Assembly (NCBI GenBank): GCA_002702705.1
Contig: PABH01000059.1
Location: forward strand, 1-64,000
Length of the DNA stretch: 64,000 bases
Source: Anaerolineaceae bacterium
GTDB taxonomy: Bacteria; Chloroflexota; Anaerolineae; Anaerolineales; Anaerolineaceae
Direction: 5' to 3'
Shown here piece after piece: positions 27,269-37,792 of this stretch (within the stretch, counting starts at the first letter, position 1; every line of letters begins with the position of its first letter). A model generated the notes under the pieces. It ran no database searches, was not told where the DNA came from, and saw only the letters and a list, made by a program, of their open reading frames with translations. The translations under genes and the position numbers were made by a program.

Positions 27269-28603
27269 TCACTTCCAATCCGGCATCCACCGTGCTTGGG
27301 CTTGCAGCATCTCCGTCACCATAGCATCAATTTGAGGTAAGGTACAGACCGCGGCAGTCAGTGGATCCAATTTTATAGCGTGGTATACTGCGTCCCGGTC
27401 ACCCGTTAAGGCTGCCTGCACCGTCAATTCCTGAACATTGATATTGTTGCGGTTTAACGCTGCCAATTGGGTTGGTAATTTTCCCACCCTTTGGGGTTGG
27501 ATTCCTGCCGAATCAATCTGACAAGGCACTTCCACACAGCATCCATCCGGTAAATTGGTTATTAATCCATCATTTTTTACGTTCCCATTTATTTGAACCG
27601 GTTGGTTTGTTTCCATTGCCTCCATAATATATGAGCCATATTCATGAGTGCGTTCTTCCACCAATGGTTTTTTCTCATCCAGGGCTTCAGAAAACACCGA
27701 GGCCATATGGTTTTCCCAATAGCGACAGTTTTTCAGGTAACCACCGCTGCGGCCAAAATCAAACCAGCCAGAAGCAGCTTCGCTGGTGAATTTTTTTGCA
27801 AGATTTTCATTAATCACATGTGCATTTTTTCGAAAATAAGGAACGTACTCACTGGCATGCCCGCTTGATTCGGTAACAAAATAACCAAAGTGGTCCATCA
27901 AGTCAATCCGTACAGGTTCAAGCCCATAAATTTCTTCCCGATGGCTTATTTCTTTTAACTGGGGATACAAATTCTTACTATCAGCTTCAAATTCCAGGAA
28001 AAATGATTGGTGGTTAATGCCGGCACATAAAAAATCTACCGATGAATAAGTCACCTTTAACCAACCTGCCAACATTTTACTGGTATCTTGAACACTGTGG
28101 CACAAGCCCAACACAGGTCGCCCGGTTGCTTCATACACGGCCCAACAATTAATTGCCATTGGATTTACATAATTTAATAACAAGGCATCCGGAGCTACTT
28201 CATTTATATACTCACATAAAGTTAAAAGCACGGGAATGGTGCGTAAACCACGAAACACTCCACCCGGACCGATCGTATCACCGACACACTGCTCCACACC
28301 ATACTTCTGAGGAATCTCAATATCCAGGGCATACGCTTCCACTCCACCTTGCTGGAACGTCGTCACCACATAGTCGGCACCTCGCACCGCTTCTCGCATA
28401 TCCATAGTGGCTTCCACCCGAGTTTTTAAACCACGCCGCGCCACCATTGACTGGATCGTTTGATAAGCAATCGATAACCGTCCCTCGTGAATATCCATTA
28501 AGCGAATAGTACTATCCTGAAAGGCAGGCACTAACAAAATATCATTACATAAATTACGGGTAAAAACAACACTACCCGCACCAATAAAACTAATCACCGT
28601 CAT
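27269..28603 (-). CDS. GH4 family alpha-glycosidase (MelA-like)
   Basis: About 444 residues. GH4 enzymes use NAD+ and Mn2+ and a redox elimination mechanism. The Rossmann motif FIGAGSVVFTRNL opens the protein, NYVNPMAINCW and GLCHSVQDTS (Cys-His metal site of the alpha-galactosidase/glucuronidase subgroup) follow, and GHASEYVPYFRKN is the substrate region. Substrate is probably an alpha-galactoside or alpha-glucuronide, possibly phosphorylated. The ATG at 28603 matches the family start, although an in-frame GTG lies at 28621. It overlaps the GH2 gene upstream. Confidence 0.9.
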   Translation of the reverse strand: MTVISFIGAGSVVFTRNLCNDILLVPAFQDSTIRLMDIHEGRLSIAYQTIQSMVARRGLKTRVEATMDMREAVRGADYVVTTFQQGGVEAYALDIEIPQKYGVEQCVGDTIGPGGVFRGLRTIPVLLTLCEYINEVAPDALLLNYVNPMAINCWAVYEATGRPVLGLCHSVQDTSKMLAGWLKVTYSSVDFLCAGINHQSFFLEFEADSKNLYPQLKEISHREEIYGLEPVRIDLMDHFGYFVTESSGHASEYVPYFRKNAHVINENLAKKFTSEAASGWFDFGRSGGYLKNCRYWENHMASVFSEALDEKKPLVEERTHEYGSYIMEAMETNQPVQINGNVKNDGLITNLPDGCCVEVPCQIDSAGIQPQRVGKLPTQLAALNRNNINVQELTVQAALTGDRDAVYHAIKLDPLTAAVCTLPQIDAMVTEMLQAQARWMPDWK

Positions 28604-31190
28604 GTTGGATCGCTCTTTCACTCAACAAAACCTGATTCGTATTCCATCCGGTTACTCGTAAACTTCGACCTTCCGGAAGTACTTGCTCCCATCGAGCCAA
28701 AATGGTAATCGTTTCTCCGGGGAAGAGACTAATATAATTCTTATCAAAATAAACATATCCCGAGACCGGCAGATCACGCTCATCACTCAGCCACACATTC
28801 ATAGCAACCACGCTGCCCATATTGGTAATGGTTATTGACCAATTTCCGGCATTGGTTGTATGATCAACTCTTAGTTGTGTAGGCGAGGTATATAACAGCG
28901 AGGTAAGTTTTTCATCCCGGGTAAAACCATACCGATTAGAGGCCAAAAGCTCTTGATGGTCGTTTTGCAACCACAAATCCAGGAAAAAAACAGAATCCAA
29001 ATCGATCAAATCAGTTCCAAATTCATCCAGCATAGCTGCTACATCTTTTCCACAGGAGACTTGGGTAACTTTACTCTCCACCACTTTGCCGTTTCCATCC
29101 AGAAGACGGGTCGTCAAAACCAGTTCCTTTAAATCATCCGAAGTGCAATTCACTAACCACACCTGACAATGGAAGGCATTGCTTTCCGACCAGGTTAATC
29201 TATCAAAGCGAGCAGACAACGATAAATCAGCATAGGCCTTTTTAACAGCATAATAAACGGGTTTAGGCTGAGCATAATAATCAACCGATGAGGTACAGGC
29301 AGCCATAGGATATGGTTCATTAAACTGCCATGGTAGACTGCCGCTGTTATGATATTTTCGCCGTCGATTTGCCTCCAAAGCATATCTTAATCCATCATAT
29401 TGTAGGAACTGAGTCGCTTTTATGTAAGTCTCGATATCCGGCAAATCACCAAACACCTGCCCCCACACTACTCTGCGTACCCACCAAGCCCCCAGATGCC
29501 ACCAATAGCGGTTTTTATCTAACGATACCGGCCATTGATTCTTTTTCCGGATCGTCTTATCCAAGGTGTTTTGGTTGGTAATCCCTTCTACGCCAAATTC
29601 AGTATGGATTAAAGAGCTACCCTGATTAAATAAAGCATATTGTTTTTCAGTTCCCTGATATTCCCAAGGGCCGTGCACATCATGTAAGGCCGTCGGGTCG
29701 CGTTGTATATTTTCAAAAGAATTGCTAAAAACCCGTCCGGTCGGTGAGGTCGCCAACCACAACCGGTCCGGATCAAGCTGCTTCACCACAGCTTTTAAAG
29801 CGGCCAATGTGGGATGGGTATCATCCAGGGGCTGCTCGCTACCACTTTGTAATTCATTCCCGCCACACCATACAGCCAGGCTGACATGGTTTCGCTTCAG
29901 CGGAATGATCTGTTCGGCTTCTTCCTTTAATAATTTGATGAACGCCGGATCGGTGGATGGGCTATTTTCGATTCCTGAACTGGACTGGATAAATTCCTGC
30001 CATACCAAAATTCCATACTGATCACACAGCTCGTAAAAAGCCTCTTTTTCAATTAATCCACCGCCCCATACCCGCAACATATTAACATGCGCTTCTTTCA
30101 CCAGCGTTAATAAACGTTCCAATTTTTCCGGCCTTGGCACGCCGTATAAAACATCAATCGGTACCCAGTTCCAGCCGCGTATATACATTTGTTGACCATT
30201 CACCACCAAGGTATAAGGCAGCGCATCCGGCTCAGCACCCTGATTCGGAATCAATTCAATATGACGGATGCCAAAAGAAATTGATTTTTGGTTAGAACCC
30301 TTTTTGTTTACAAAAACCGTAATATGGGCTTGGTATAAATGCTGGTCACCATATCCGTTTGGCCACCAAAGTTTCGGTTCTGAAATTTTCATCATCATTT
30401 GATGAGAAGAAAGACCGTTTGTTAGTAAAACTTTTTCCCGCAGGGTTTGTTCTGTTTTACCGCCTTGCTGCAGCTTCACTTCAACTTCAATTTCACAATT
30501 CCTACTTGCATCCAATTGCAAATCAAAGCTGACTGGCACAGTGGACTGACCCGGTTGATAGGTTGGACGGATAAACACATCCTCAATCCGAACCGAATCA
30601 CTGACTTCCAAATAAACGTCATCCCAGATGCCCAGATGAATAATACGCGGTGAGAAATCCCACCAGTACCCCATTCGCCCTTTGTGTGTGGAGACTCGGC
30701 TGGTATATCCTACCTGAGGCTGCTCTTGGGGTGCGGGTTGCATTGCCACCACCACCAAATTGGGCTGGTCAAAGAGAATTTTTTCACTGATCTCAAAAAT
30801 TGCCGGCGTAAACATGCCCGTATGGGATCCTAAAAAAACACCATTCAGGTAAAAATCAGCCGTGTAATCCACGCCCTTTAACACCAAACGAAATCGTTTA
30901 CCCTCCAATTGTGATGAAATGGTAAAACTTTTTTTATAAAGCCAGCTGCGCTGCGGCACCCATTCTGCTAAAAGAGTGTTTTGCTCAAAATAGGGGTTCT
31001 CAATTTCACCTAACTGCCAAAGATCATTCTGTACACTGCCAGGCACCGTACCCTTTCGCCACCAACGGTAATCGGTCGTGTTGGATTCAAAAGATCCACG
31101 CCATCGCCAGTCCTCTCCATAAAAATCTTTAAACAACCAATCGTCACCATTTAAAAAAATTCTGTTTTGTTGATCCAGATTATGCGGCAT
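28590..31190 (-). CDS. Beta-mannosidase, GH2
   Basis: 866 residues, the size of bacterial GH2 beta-mannosidases. An N-terminal sugar-binding jelly roll (VPGSVQNDLWQLGEIENPY) and Ig-like domain precede the TIM barrel with GWNWVPIDVLYGVPRPE and LRVWGGGLIEKEAFYELCDQ. The acid/base is the Glu of LAVWCGGNELQ and the nucleophile the Glu of LIHTEFGVEG. It would release beta-linked mannose, as in the core Man-beta-1,4-GlcNAc of N-glycans or mannan. There is no signal peptide, so it is cytoplasmic. It overlaps the preceding GH38 gene by 11 bp. Confidence 0.93.
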   Translation of the reverse strand: MPHNLDQQNRIFLNGDDWLFKDFYGEDWRWRGSFESNTTDYRWWRKGTVPGSVQNDLWQLGEIENPYFEQNTLLAEWVPQRSWLYKKSFTISSQLEGKRFRLVLKGVDYTADFYLNGVFLGSHTGMFTPAIFEISEKILFDQPNLVVVAMQPAPQEQPQVGYTSRVSTHKGRMGYWWDFSPRIIHLGIWDDVYLEVSDSVRIEDVFIRPTYQPGQSTVPVSFDLQLDASRNCEIEVEVKLQQGGKTEQTLREKVLLTNGLSSHQMMMKISEPKLWWPNGYGDQHLYQAHITVFVNKKGSNQKSISFGIRHIELIPNQGAEPDALPYTLVVNGQQMYIRGWNWVPIDVLYGVPRPEKLERLLTLVKEAHVNMLRVWGGGLIEKEAFYELCDQYGILVWQEFIQSSSGIENSPSTDPAFIKLLKEEAEQIIPLKRNHVSLAVWCGGNELQSGSEQPLDDTHPTLAALKAVVKQLDPDRLWLATSPTGRVFSNSFENIQRDPTALHDVHGPWEYQGTEKQYALFNQGSSLIHTEFGVEGITNQNTLDKTIRKKNQWPVSLDKNRYWWHLGAWWVRRVVWGQVFGDLPDIETYIKATQFLQYDGLRYALEANRRRKYHNSGSLPWQFNEPYPMAACTSSVDYYAQPKPVYYAVKKAYADLSLSARFDRLTWSESNAFHCQVWLVNCTSDDLKELVLTTRLLDGNGKVVESKVTQVSCGKDVAAMLDEFGTDLIDLDSVFFLDLWLQNDHQELLASNRYGFTRDEKLTSLLYTSPTQLRVDHTTNAGNWSITITNMGSVVAMNVWLSDERDLPVSGYVYFDKNYISLFPGETITILARWEQVLPEGRSLRVTGWNTNQVLLSERAIQHDGD

Positions 31191-33621
31191 CAGCCATTTC
31201 CTTCTCCAGAAGGTTGGTTTCGACTACTTGTAAGGAAGGATCTTTTGGAACTCGGAAGGTCTTAATTTCCGATGGCCCGAATTGGGCTGTGATGGTACGT
31301 TGCCAATGCGGCAGCTTTATCACACAATCCGCTTGAGTTTTTTGAGTTTCGACTGCTCGAATGATCAGGTCGTCACCCTCTTCTGCTTGTTTTAAGGTGG
31401 TTATCAACACAGATGAGGATAATACAGAAATGAATGAATCACTTAAGGGCAGGTCTCCATCAGGATGAAAAGTGGCAAATAAAGCGCTTGGTTTTTGATT
31501 TAATTCAACTGCACGCTGTACCGTCTGGCTGGATTCCCAACTGCCCTGGTGGGGCAGCAAACTAATATGAAAAGTTTGCAAACCCTGATCAATGTACCGG
31601 TAAAAACGTCCAGGCTGTGGCTGTGCGGGAATATGATGAGCATAAGCCGGGCTGCGTAATACGGTCAGGCCAATATCACGCACATTCACATCCAATGAAT
31701 ATTTACCGTCATTTAACAGACTAAAACCATAACTCACATCTTTATCCCGCGACGTGCCCGAAACATCCACCCATTGTTGGAAGGGATATTCCTGTCCATT
31801 GGCAAAGGTTTCACTAATACCATAACCGACATCACGAGTTACCTTCATAAATTTAACATTCACAGGAAAACGTAGTTTGAGCATTTTGTAATTTTCATGC
31901 CAGTCTACCGTCACAGTAACATCAATCTGATCGCGATCCGGATACATACAAAAACGCTGAATAAGGGTCGAGTTTTCATAATGGCTAACTACCTGAATTA
32001 CAGATTTCACCGGTCCATGTTCAATTAACCGCACATCAGAAGCCTTAAAGTCACCAATCTCATTGTTCCAGGAGTAATAATTATGTCCCCAGGTATCCGA
32101 TGGATCATCCAATACCACAGCCCGAGCCGCATCACCCGAAAATACTTCAAGATCCAACGTCAAATCTCGCAAGCTGGTTATATTACCTGTAGTTTCATCA
32201 ATTTCTAGTCGATAGCGACCATTGGATAAGATCTGATCGGAAGCTTTCACCATCTCAAAAGAAGGGACATTTTTTCCTTCCAGTACCAGCGTATAGGTGC
32301 GGTAACCCAGGGCGGGTAAATCCGCATTAAAACTTAATCTCGCCCGTCCGGTGATCGTTGATGATTGCAAACGTTGATGTGCAACCAAGTGTCCTTGATC
32401 GTCCACCAAAACTGCACTGTCAGGCCAGTTACTGGCTTCCATTTCTATGTTGCTTTGTACCGGCCACGCATGTGGATTAAACACCACAAGCGGTCGGGTT
32501 TTTTCTTCCTGCGGGATGGCGATTTTCCAGGCAAAAGCTTGCAGCGCTTGATTGAGATTTCGATCCGCGATGCTGATCGCTTCCCCCATCGCGTTGCGAG
32601 CGTCTTCATAGGCTTCTTCCAGAGAAGTGCCTGCCATAATATCATGGAATTGATTAAACAAAACCTGTTTCCAGGCGTGTTCAAAATCAGTTGGATAGGT
32701 GCGATTTAGCACCCAAGCTGCTGCTGATGACCACTTCTCAGCAGCCTGCAGGCGATTTTCTGCGCTGCGGTTCCAGCGTTTAATACCCGAATGAACAGCA
32801 TAACACCCACTTGCATGATATTGCAGTTCATCATGCACAACGGGAATCGGCCAATCCGCTTGCCTCGCAACCTGAAAATAGGCATCTGGTGTAGAGCAAA
32901 CCAATTGGGCAGGAAACGCTTTCTCTTGATCAAGCAGGTGTAAACTCTCGATATTTTCAATGGTTGGGCCGCCGCCATGATTGCCTACCCCATAAAAGCA
33001 CATGATTTGATCAATGGGTTCCTTTAGCTCATCCATGCAGCGTTCGGCATGCATGCGCACATCTTTTCCCCATGAAAGGTATTCAAAGGGGATACGGAAG
33101 GTTAATACCCGCGAACCATCATCCGATTCCCACCAGAACAAACGAGCTGGCAGGTTTTTCTCATGCGGCATGGGGCGCAAAAAGACATAATTTTCTATGC
33201 CGCTTTTTTTTAAAATTTGCGGTAGGGAAGCTGCATGGCCAAAACTATCTACATTAAATCCGGTCTTGGCTGTTACCCCAAAATTTTTTAAAAAATAACG
33301 CTGGGAATACAAGCCATGCCGTACAAAGGACTCTCCGGAAGGAATGTTACAATCCGGCTCAATCCACCAGCCTCCTACAATGCCCCAACGGCCTTCTTTC
33401 ACCCGCTGCTTGATTTCGGCAAACATGGCTGGGTCGGATTGTTGCACCCATTCATAAAAAACAGCTGAACTGGAAACAAAGATAAAATCATCAAACTCAT
33501 TCATCCGGTCCAAGGCCGAACGAAAAGATGCTTTCACTTCATGAAAACCTTCCTGCCACTGCCATAACCAAACCGGGTCAATATGAGCATTACCGATCAT
33601 GTGCAATTTTTTATTCTTCAT
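31180..33621 (-). CDS. Alpha-mannosidase, GH38 (copy 3, shorter)
   Basis: About 813 residues and lacking the 230-residue N-terminal domain of the other two. It starts straight at the catalytic core, HMIGNAHIDPVWLWQWQEG, then GGWWIEPDCNIPSGESFVRH and FNVDSFGHAASLPQILKKSG (nucleophile Asp in NVDSFGH). The start at 33621 overlaps the stop of the MBL gene (ATGA) and follows GGAAGAGAG; the frame extends about 100 bp further upstream without support. It belongs to a different GH38 branch from copies 1 and 2 and probably has a different linkage preference. Confidence 0.93.
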   Translation of the reverse strand: MKNKKLHMIGNAHIDPVWLWQWQEGFHEVKASFRSALDRMNEFDDFIFVSSSAVFYEWVQQSDPAMFAEIKQRVKEGRWGIVGGWWIEPDCNIPSGESFVRHGLYSQRYFLKNFGVTAKTGFNVDSFGHAASLPQILKKSGIENYVFLRPMPHEKNLPARLFWWESDDGSRVLTFRIPFEYLSWGKDVRMHAERCMDELKEPIDQIMCFYGVGNHGGGPTIENIESLHLLDQEKAFPAQLVCSTPDAYFQVARQADWPIPVVHDELQYHASGCYAVHSGIKRWNRSAENRLQAAEKWSSAAAWVLNRTYPTDFEHAWKQVLFNQFHDIMAGTSLEEAYEDARNAMGEAISIADRNLNQALQAFAWKIAIPQEEKTRPLVVFNPHAWPVQSNIEMEASNWPDSAVLVDDQGHLVAHQRLQSSTITGRARLSFNADLPALGYRTYTLVLEGKNVPSFEMVKASDQILSNGRYRLEIDETTGNITSLRDLTLDLEVFSGDAARAVVLDDPSDTWGHNYYSWNNEIGDFKASDVRLIEHGPVKSVIQVVSHYENSTLIQRFCMYPDRDQIDVTVTVDWHENYKMLKLRFPVNVKFMKVTRDVGYGISETFANGQEYPFQQWVDVSGTSRDKDVSYGFSLLNDGKYSLDVNVRDIGLTVLRSPAYAHHIPAQPQPGRFYRYIDQGLQTFHISLLPHQGSWESSQTVQRAVELNQKPSALFATFHPDGDLPLSDSFISVLSSSVLITTLKQAEEGDDLIIRAVETQKTQADCVIKLPHWQRTITAQFGPSEIKTFRVPKDPSLQVVETNLLEKEMADAA

Positions 33622-35426
33622 AGTATCTCTCTTCCTTTTATTGAAATAAAAGCTTCTGCTTGCTGACCAAAACGATGGTTTCCAAAGGAGACATCCACCG
33701 CGATTCGTTCCCGCCAAACTTTTAAACCTAGCGGTGGTTGAACCTGAAAGGTTAAAACCAAAGATTTTTCTATTTTTAATTGCTGTTTCATTGGATTAGC
33801 TTCCCATCCTTCGGGCACAACCAGGTTTACCGTTAAAACTTCGGCCTGTGGATATGGGTTTTGGATTTCAACTGTAAAAGTTAATGGAGAATCGATCCGC
33901 ACTATCGTTTGATAGGGTTGGATTCGGGCGATAAATCCTTCACTACCCAAATCTACTTCTTCTGGCAGCAGGGAGGTTTGCAGATTTTCCATTTCAACTG
34001 CCTGCTCCATAATCGCCATCAAATACTCCGGGGTCACTTCAAAAGGCTGCCAGTGGCCTGGCAAAATTAGTTCCGGTTGTAGGCGCTGGTATAAGGCTGC
34101 CGTTTTTACATAATCACCAATTTGATAACGGTTTTGATAAACATAATTCCACAGTAAACCATCATCATTTTGATATTGATCGCCCACGGCTAACACTCGT
34201 TTTCCATCCACTGTCACAGAAACTGCCACTGCGTAACGGGTATGCCCAGGAAGGGCATATAGGATCAGGCTGTACTCTTCCCAAACAAAGACAGTATTTA
34301 AGGCTACTTTATTGTCAACCGGGATTGGGTCATACCACAAACACGGCAAATCATAACTCCGAGGATTTTCCAAAATATCCGCAAAATTCTCTGGCACCCA
34401 GGTTTGTGTTCCTTCCACCGTACGCAAGAGATTTAACCCTGCCACATGATCATCGTGATAATGTGTTGGCAAAACCACATCCACCTTCGTCACCCCAAAC
34501 TGCTTTTTCAGGGCAGGCAAAGTATATAACCAGGGACGTCGGGAAGCACGATCGCTCCCAGCCGAGATACCAGTTATAAAATCATAACCAAAATCGATCA
34601 TTAATGCTTTACCACTGTCTGAAAGCAAAACATACGTATTGGCCATGGATGCCCGGTGTTTTAATAAATGCGGCAATATAGCTTCATATGGCTTTTCCCG
34701 TAATTGAAACAGGCGTGGGTTCTGCCCTCGTAAACGCAGTAAATTCCACAACTTCTCAACTAGGATGTCCACAGCAGAGGGAACATCCTTCATGACTTCT
34801 CCATGCGAAGGAAGCAGCGCGATTACATCTCGTTCTTTCAGATCGAGCAGCGAAACAATCGTTGCGGGAATACCCTCCGCCCCATTGTAAGTCCATTGGG
34901 TTGCGGCTAAGGACCAAAGTTTGCCAGGGGCATAAATTAAGTCACCACAAAACGCAAACTTTTTCTGATCTTGATTTAAAATGATCGTTATGGAACCGGT
35001 GGTGTGCCCTGGCGTTGGTAAAATTTGCAGCGATAATCCAGAAAGTTCGATTTTTTGATAATCTTTTAAGGTGCCCATTATAGAGATGGAATGCAAGATG
35101 GAAAAACGATCCTGGCGAACGTTATAATTATTTTGGAGCTCACGGGATAACCAATGTTGGTCTACTTCTTTAAAAAGATCCTGCTCGGTATGTGGCACCC
35201 AAACGGGGATGTGACGAGCATTGGCAATTTTGAGTCCCTGTGCCTGATCGCGATGGTGGTGAGTTAATAAAATAGCAGTTACTTCCGTCACCCCAATCGT
35301 TGCCAAATGGGCTAGAACATCTCCGCTGCCAAAATCAACCAGTACGGCTTGTTTTCCATTTTTAAGGACATAGACATTACAGGTATCTACAAATTGGTAG
35401 ATTTGATTCGATATATGGTGTATCAC
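33618..35426 (-). CDS. Tandem metallo-beta-lactamase-fold protein with C-terminal beta-sandwich
   Basis: 602 residues in three parts. The first MBL domain (1-250) has the Zn motif THHHRDQ at 55-61 (last ligand His replaced by Gln), PGHTTGS at 139, CGDL at 160 and SHGE at 207. The second MBL domain (about 255-490) has a canonical THYHDDH at 321-327, PGHTRYA and LPGHW. The last 100 residues are a beta-rich domain similar to NEW3/invasin-type Ig folds (TFTVEIQNPYPQAEVL). It is a cytoplasmic hydrolase of unknown substrate. The GTG start at 35426 is used. It is translationally coupled to GH38 copy 3. Confidence 0.82.
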   Translation of the reverse strand: MIHHISNQIYQFVDTCNVYVLKNGKQAVLVDFGSGDVLAHLATIGVTEVTAILLTHHHRDQAQGLKIANARHIPVWVPHTEQDLFKEVDQHWLSRELQNNYNVRQDRFSILHSISIMGTLKDYQKIELSGLSLQILPTPGHTTGSITIILNQDQKKFAFCGDLIYAPGKLWSLAATQWTYNGAEGIPATIVSLLDLKERDVIALLPSHGEVMKDVPSAVDILVEKLWNLLRLRGQNPRLFQLREKPYEAILPHLLKHRASMANTYVLLSDSGKALMIDFGYDFITGISAGSDRASRRPWLYTLPALKKQFGVTKVDVVLPTHYHDDHVAGLNLLRTVEGTQTWVPENFADILENPRSYDLPCLWYDPIPVDNKVALNTVFVWEEYSLILYALPGHTRYAVAVSVTVDGKRVLAVGDQYQNDDGLLWNYVYQNRYQIGDYVKTAALYQRLQPELILPGHWQPFEVTPEYLMAIMEQAVEMENLQTSLLPEEVDLGSEGFIARIQPYQTIVRIDSPLTFTVEIQNPYPQAEVLTVNLVVPEGWEANPMKQQLKIEKSLVLTFQVQPPLGLKVWRERIAVDVSFGNHRFGQQAEAFISIKGREIL

Positions 35427-35501
35427 AGGAATCTCACTCTTTCTATCATTAAAATGCCAAAAAATACGACTGGCACAGAGGTAAGAATATCAAAATCCGG
35501 G

Positions 35502-36854
35502 TTAATCAGCATGAGATCTTTCCGATATCCATTCCGCCAAAGACATTAAAGAATTTCCCATGATGCGTTTTGGGTGTTTTTGAATAGCCCGCCGGGCTGT
35601 CTGGATGTCACGGATTGCTATCTGAAAATCAGAATCCGTTTCTCGAAGGTTTAAAGCGCGGATGGTGCTCTTGCCTAAACGACGCCACCAATCCCATAAT
35701 TCCAACCAGGGTAATAATTCAGATCGCAAAGCATCGTTTTGCATATAATTCGCTAAGGTGTATGAAGCCTGGTCAATCTGGTTTAAGTAATCGTCCAACG
35801 CCGCTTTCGCAGGGTCCTCAATCGATGAAACACCTGCCTTTAACGCTTCCATTACGGCAGACACCAAACTTTCCAATCGCACCGCATTGTGAATTTTTAG
35901 GGGGGATTTAAGCGCATTTTCAGCCATCAGCCGCAGAGCAGGTGCATATTGTAAACCCGCAGCTTCTTCTAAAGCCAATTCCCAGGAGGCTTGTGCATCA
36001 TAAATGATCGGATCAGCCATATAATTTGCATAGGTAGCCAAAGCAATTTTGGAAGCCTCCATTTGATTCATCGGGTTTATTAATACCCCACAAACTTGTT
36101 TATATAATTCTGGATCACGTCCCTGAATTGGTCCAAGGTGAAGATCAGCCGCCATTTCACCGTCATTAACCGGGTAATTATCCCAAATTAAAGGTTTCCG
36201 TTTAATGGCTTCACCATACGCCTTTGCATCTATACCTCGGATTTCTCGGGCACATACCTGAACGCCGGTATACATGATCATAATTTCGGGGTTTAACATT
36301 TGACCTAAGGTTTTGGTATACATGCTAAACGGTGGTGTATCCGCATAATCCGTGGGACACATACTCAATTCACATCCCTCATCACGATCTTTTAACCACA
36401 CATACATTCGGTTACAAAGATCAGCGTGAGCATGAGCGTACGACTCATATCGATCCCGATCTTCTGAATAGATAAATTCCGGGAGAATGTCATCCAGTAA
36501 CAATGAAAAACTACGCACACCCAAATCATAAAAATAAATAAATTTATCTGTGATGGACCGAAAATCCTCTGTAGATGAATAACAAACCGAAGTACCCGGG
36601 CTGATTCCATAACAAAAACGAATCTCGTTTTTAATAGCAACTTGTATCGTTTCAGAAAACAAAACCCTGGATTGTGGAGGATAGGGATCACGCCATCGGT
36701 CCCGATGGTGGCGGTCATTTTTGGGGGCGTATAAATACATGTTAAACCCATGCTGCCCCATATAACGAAGTAAGGCCATTCTTTCCTGGTGGGTATAATA
36801 AAAACCGTAAAAGCCTTCAACAACCCCTCGAATATTAAAATAAGCAGAAGACAT
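35502..36854 (-). CDS. Beta-N-acetylglucosaminidase / protein O-GlcNAcase, GH84
   Basis: 450 residues. The catalytic TIM barrel begins FNIRGVVEGFYGFYYTHQER, the GH84 hallmark, with YAPKNDRHHRDRWRDPYP and the catalytic Asp pair LLLDDILPEF (Asp121/122) needed for substrate-assisted hydrolysis. The C-terminal 170 residues are helical. It is compact, lacks the accessory domains of secreted enzymes such as NagJ, and has no signal peptide, so it would cleave terminal GlcNAc from imported oligosaccharides. A start with GAGGAGTC upstream is clear. Confidence 0.92.
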   Translation of the reverse strand: MSSAYFNIRGVVEGFYGFYYTHQERMALLRYMGQHGFNMYLYAPKNDRHHRDRWRDPYPPQSRVLFSETIQVAIKNEIRFCYGISPGTSVCYSSTEDFRSITDKFIYFYDLGVRSFSLLLDDILPEFIYSEDRDRYESYAHAHADLCNRMYVWLKDRDEGCELSMCPTDYADTPPFSMYTKTLGQMLNPEIMIMYTGVQVCAREIRGIDAKAYGEAIKRKPLIWDNYPVNDGEMAADLHLGPIQGRDPELYKQVCGVLINPMNQMEASKIALATYANYMADPIIYDAQASWELALEEAAGLQYAPALRLMAENALKSPLKIHNAVRLESLVSAVMEALKAGVSSIEDPAKAALDDYLNQIDQASYTLANYMQNDALRSELLPWLELWDWWRRLGKSTIRALNLRETDSDFQIAIRDIQTARRAIQKHPKRIMGNSLMSLAEWISERSHAD

Positions 36855-36875
36855 ACCGTTTGTTGACTCCTCTGA

Positions 36876-37775
36876 CTAAGCTGCTTTACCGCAACTCTCT
36901 AAAAAGTTTTCCATTTTTTCCAAAACCATATCCATCACAGCACTTTGGGCAGATTGGATTTTTTCCGGTGGCAGCTCATTCATTTCCTGGTTAAGCATCC
37001 TCTCCGAACGGCCTAAGGCTTTTAATGCGGTCAGTTCCAGATCGGTGGCGATATTGACCTTGCTAATCCCGCCTCCCGGAAGATGAATGGCAGCTTTCAC
37101 CATATCCGCTGGCACACCAGACCCGCCATGCAAAACCAGATGCACCCGGGTCAGCGTACGGATTTGGCTTAACCGGTTAAGGTCTATTTTGGGTAAGCGC
37201 ACTGTGTAGACACCATGGGCTGTGCCAACCGAAACGGCCAATGCATCGGTTTGGGTTTCTTCCACAAAACGTTGGGCCTCGATTGGATTGGTATACAGTT
37301 CCTCGTCCGTATCGGTTTCAATAAAGTCCGCTGTACCAATTCTCCCCAATTCACCTTCCACAGAAACTCCACGCGGGTGGGCATACGAGACAGCCTGTCT
37401 GGTAAGCTGGATATTTTCTTCCAATACTTTACTGGAAGCATCCATCATCACGGAAGAAAACCCGGCTTCGATGGCTTTATAGATGGTTTCCAAATTACGC
37501 GTATGATCTAAATGCAACACAACCGGTACAGTGATGTCTTCCTCATCCAAGATGGTGTAAAAGGTTTGCGCGAATGCTTCTGGTGTTACCTGATACCAAC
37601 CAAACTCATTTTCCGAGATTTGCACAATCAGCGGCGAACGAGCAGCTTGAGCTGCTTTTACTACCGGACGAATCATGGCCGTATAACGGGGGGAAAAAGA
37701 CCCAACAGCATAACCCACCAATTCAGCAGCTGGCAGGATATCTTTTAAGGTTAAAATCGATTTATTTAGGTTCAC
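36876..37775 (-). CDS. Class II fructose/tagatose-bisphosphate aldolase family protein
   Basis: 299 residues. Zn- and substrate-binding motifs of class II aldolases are present: VVLHLDHTRN (Asp and His), VEGELGRIG, SVGTAHGVY and LVLHGGSGVP. It could be a fructose-, tagatose- or other ketose-bisphosphate aldolase. The FGGY kinase immediately downstream on the map side (37793) suggests that the kinase makes its substrate. The start is GTG at 37775 after AGGAAA. Confidence 0.9.
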   Translation of the reverse strand: MNLNKSILTLKDILPAAELVGYAVGSFSPRYTAMIRPVVKAAQAARSPLIVQISENEFGWYQVTPEAFAQTFYTILDEEDITVPVVLHLDHTRNLETIYKAIEAGFSSVMMDASSKVLEENIQLTRQAVSYAHPRGVSVEGELGRIGTADFIETDTDEELYTNPIEAQRFVEETQTDALAVSVGTAHGVYTVRLPKIDLNRLSQIRTLTRVHLVLHGGSGVPADMVKAAIHLPGGGISKVNIATDLELTALKALGRSERMLNQEMNELPPEKIQSAQSAVMDMVLEKMENFLESCGKAA

Positions 37776-37792
37776 AATATTTGTTTCCTATT

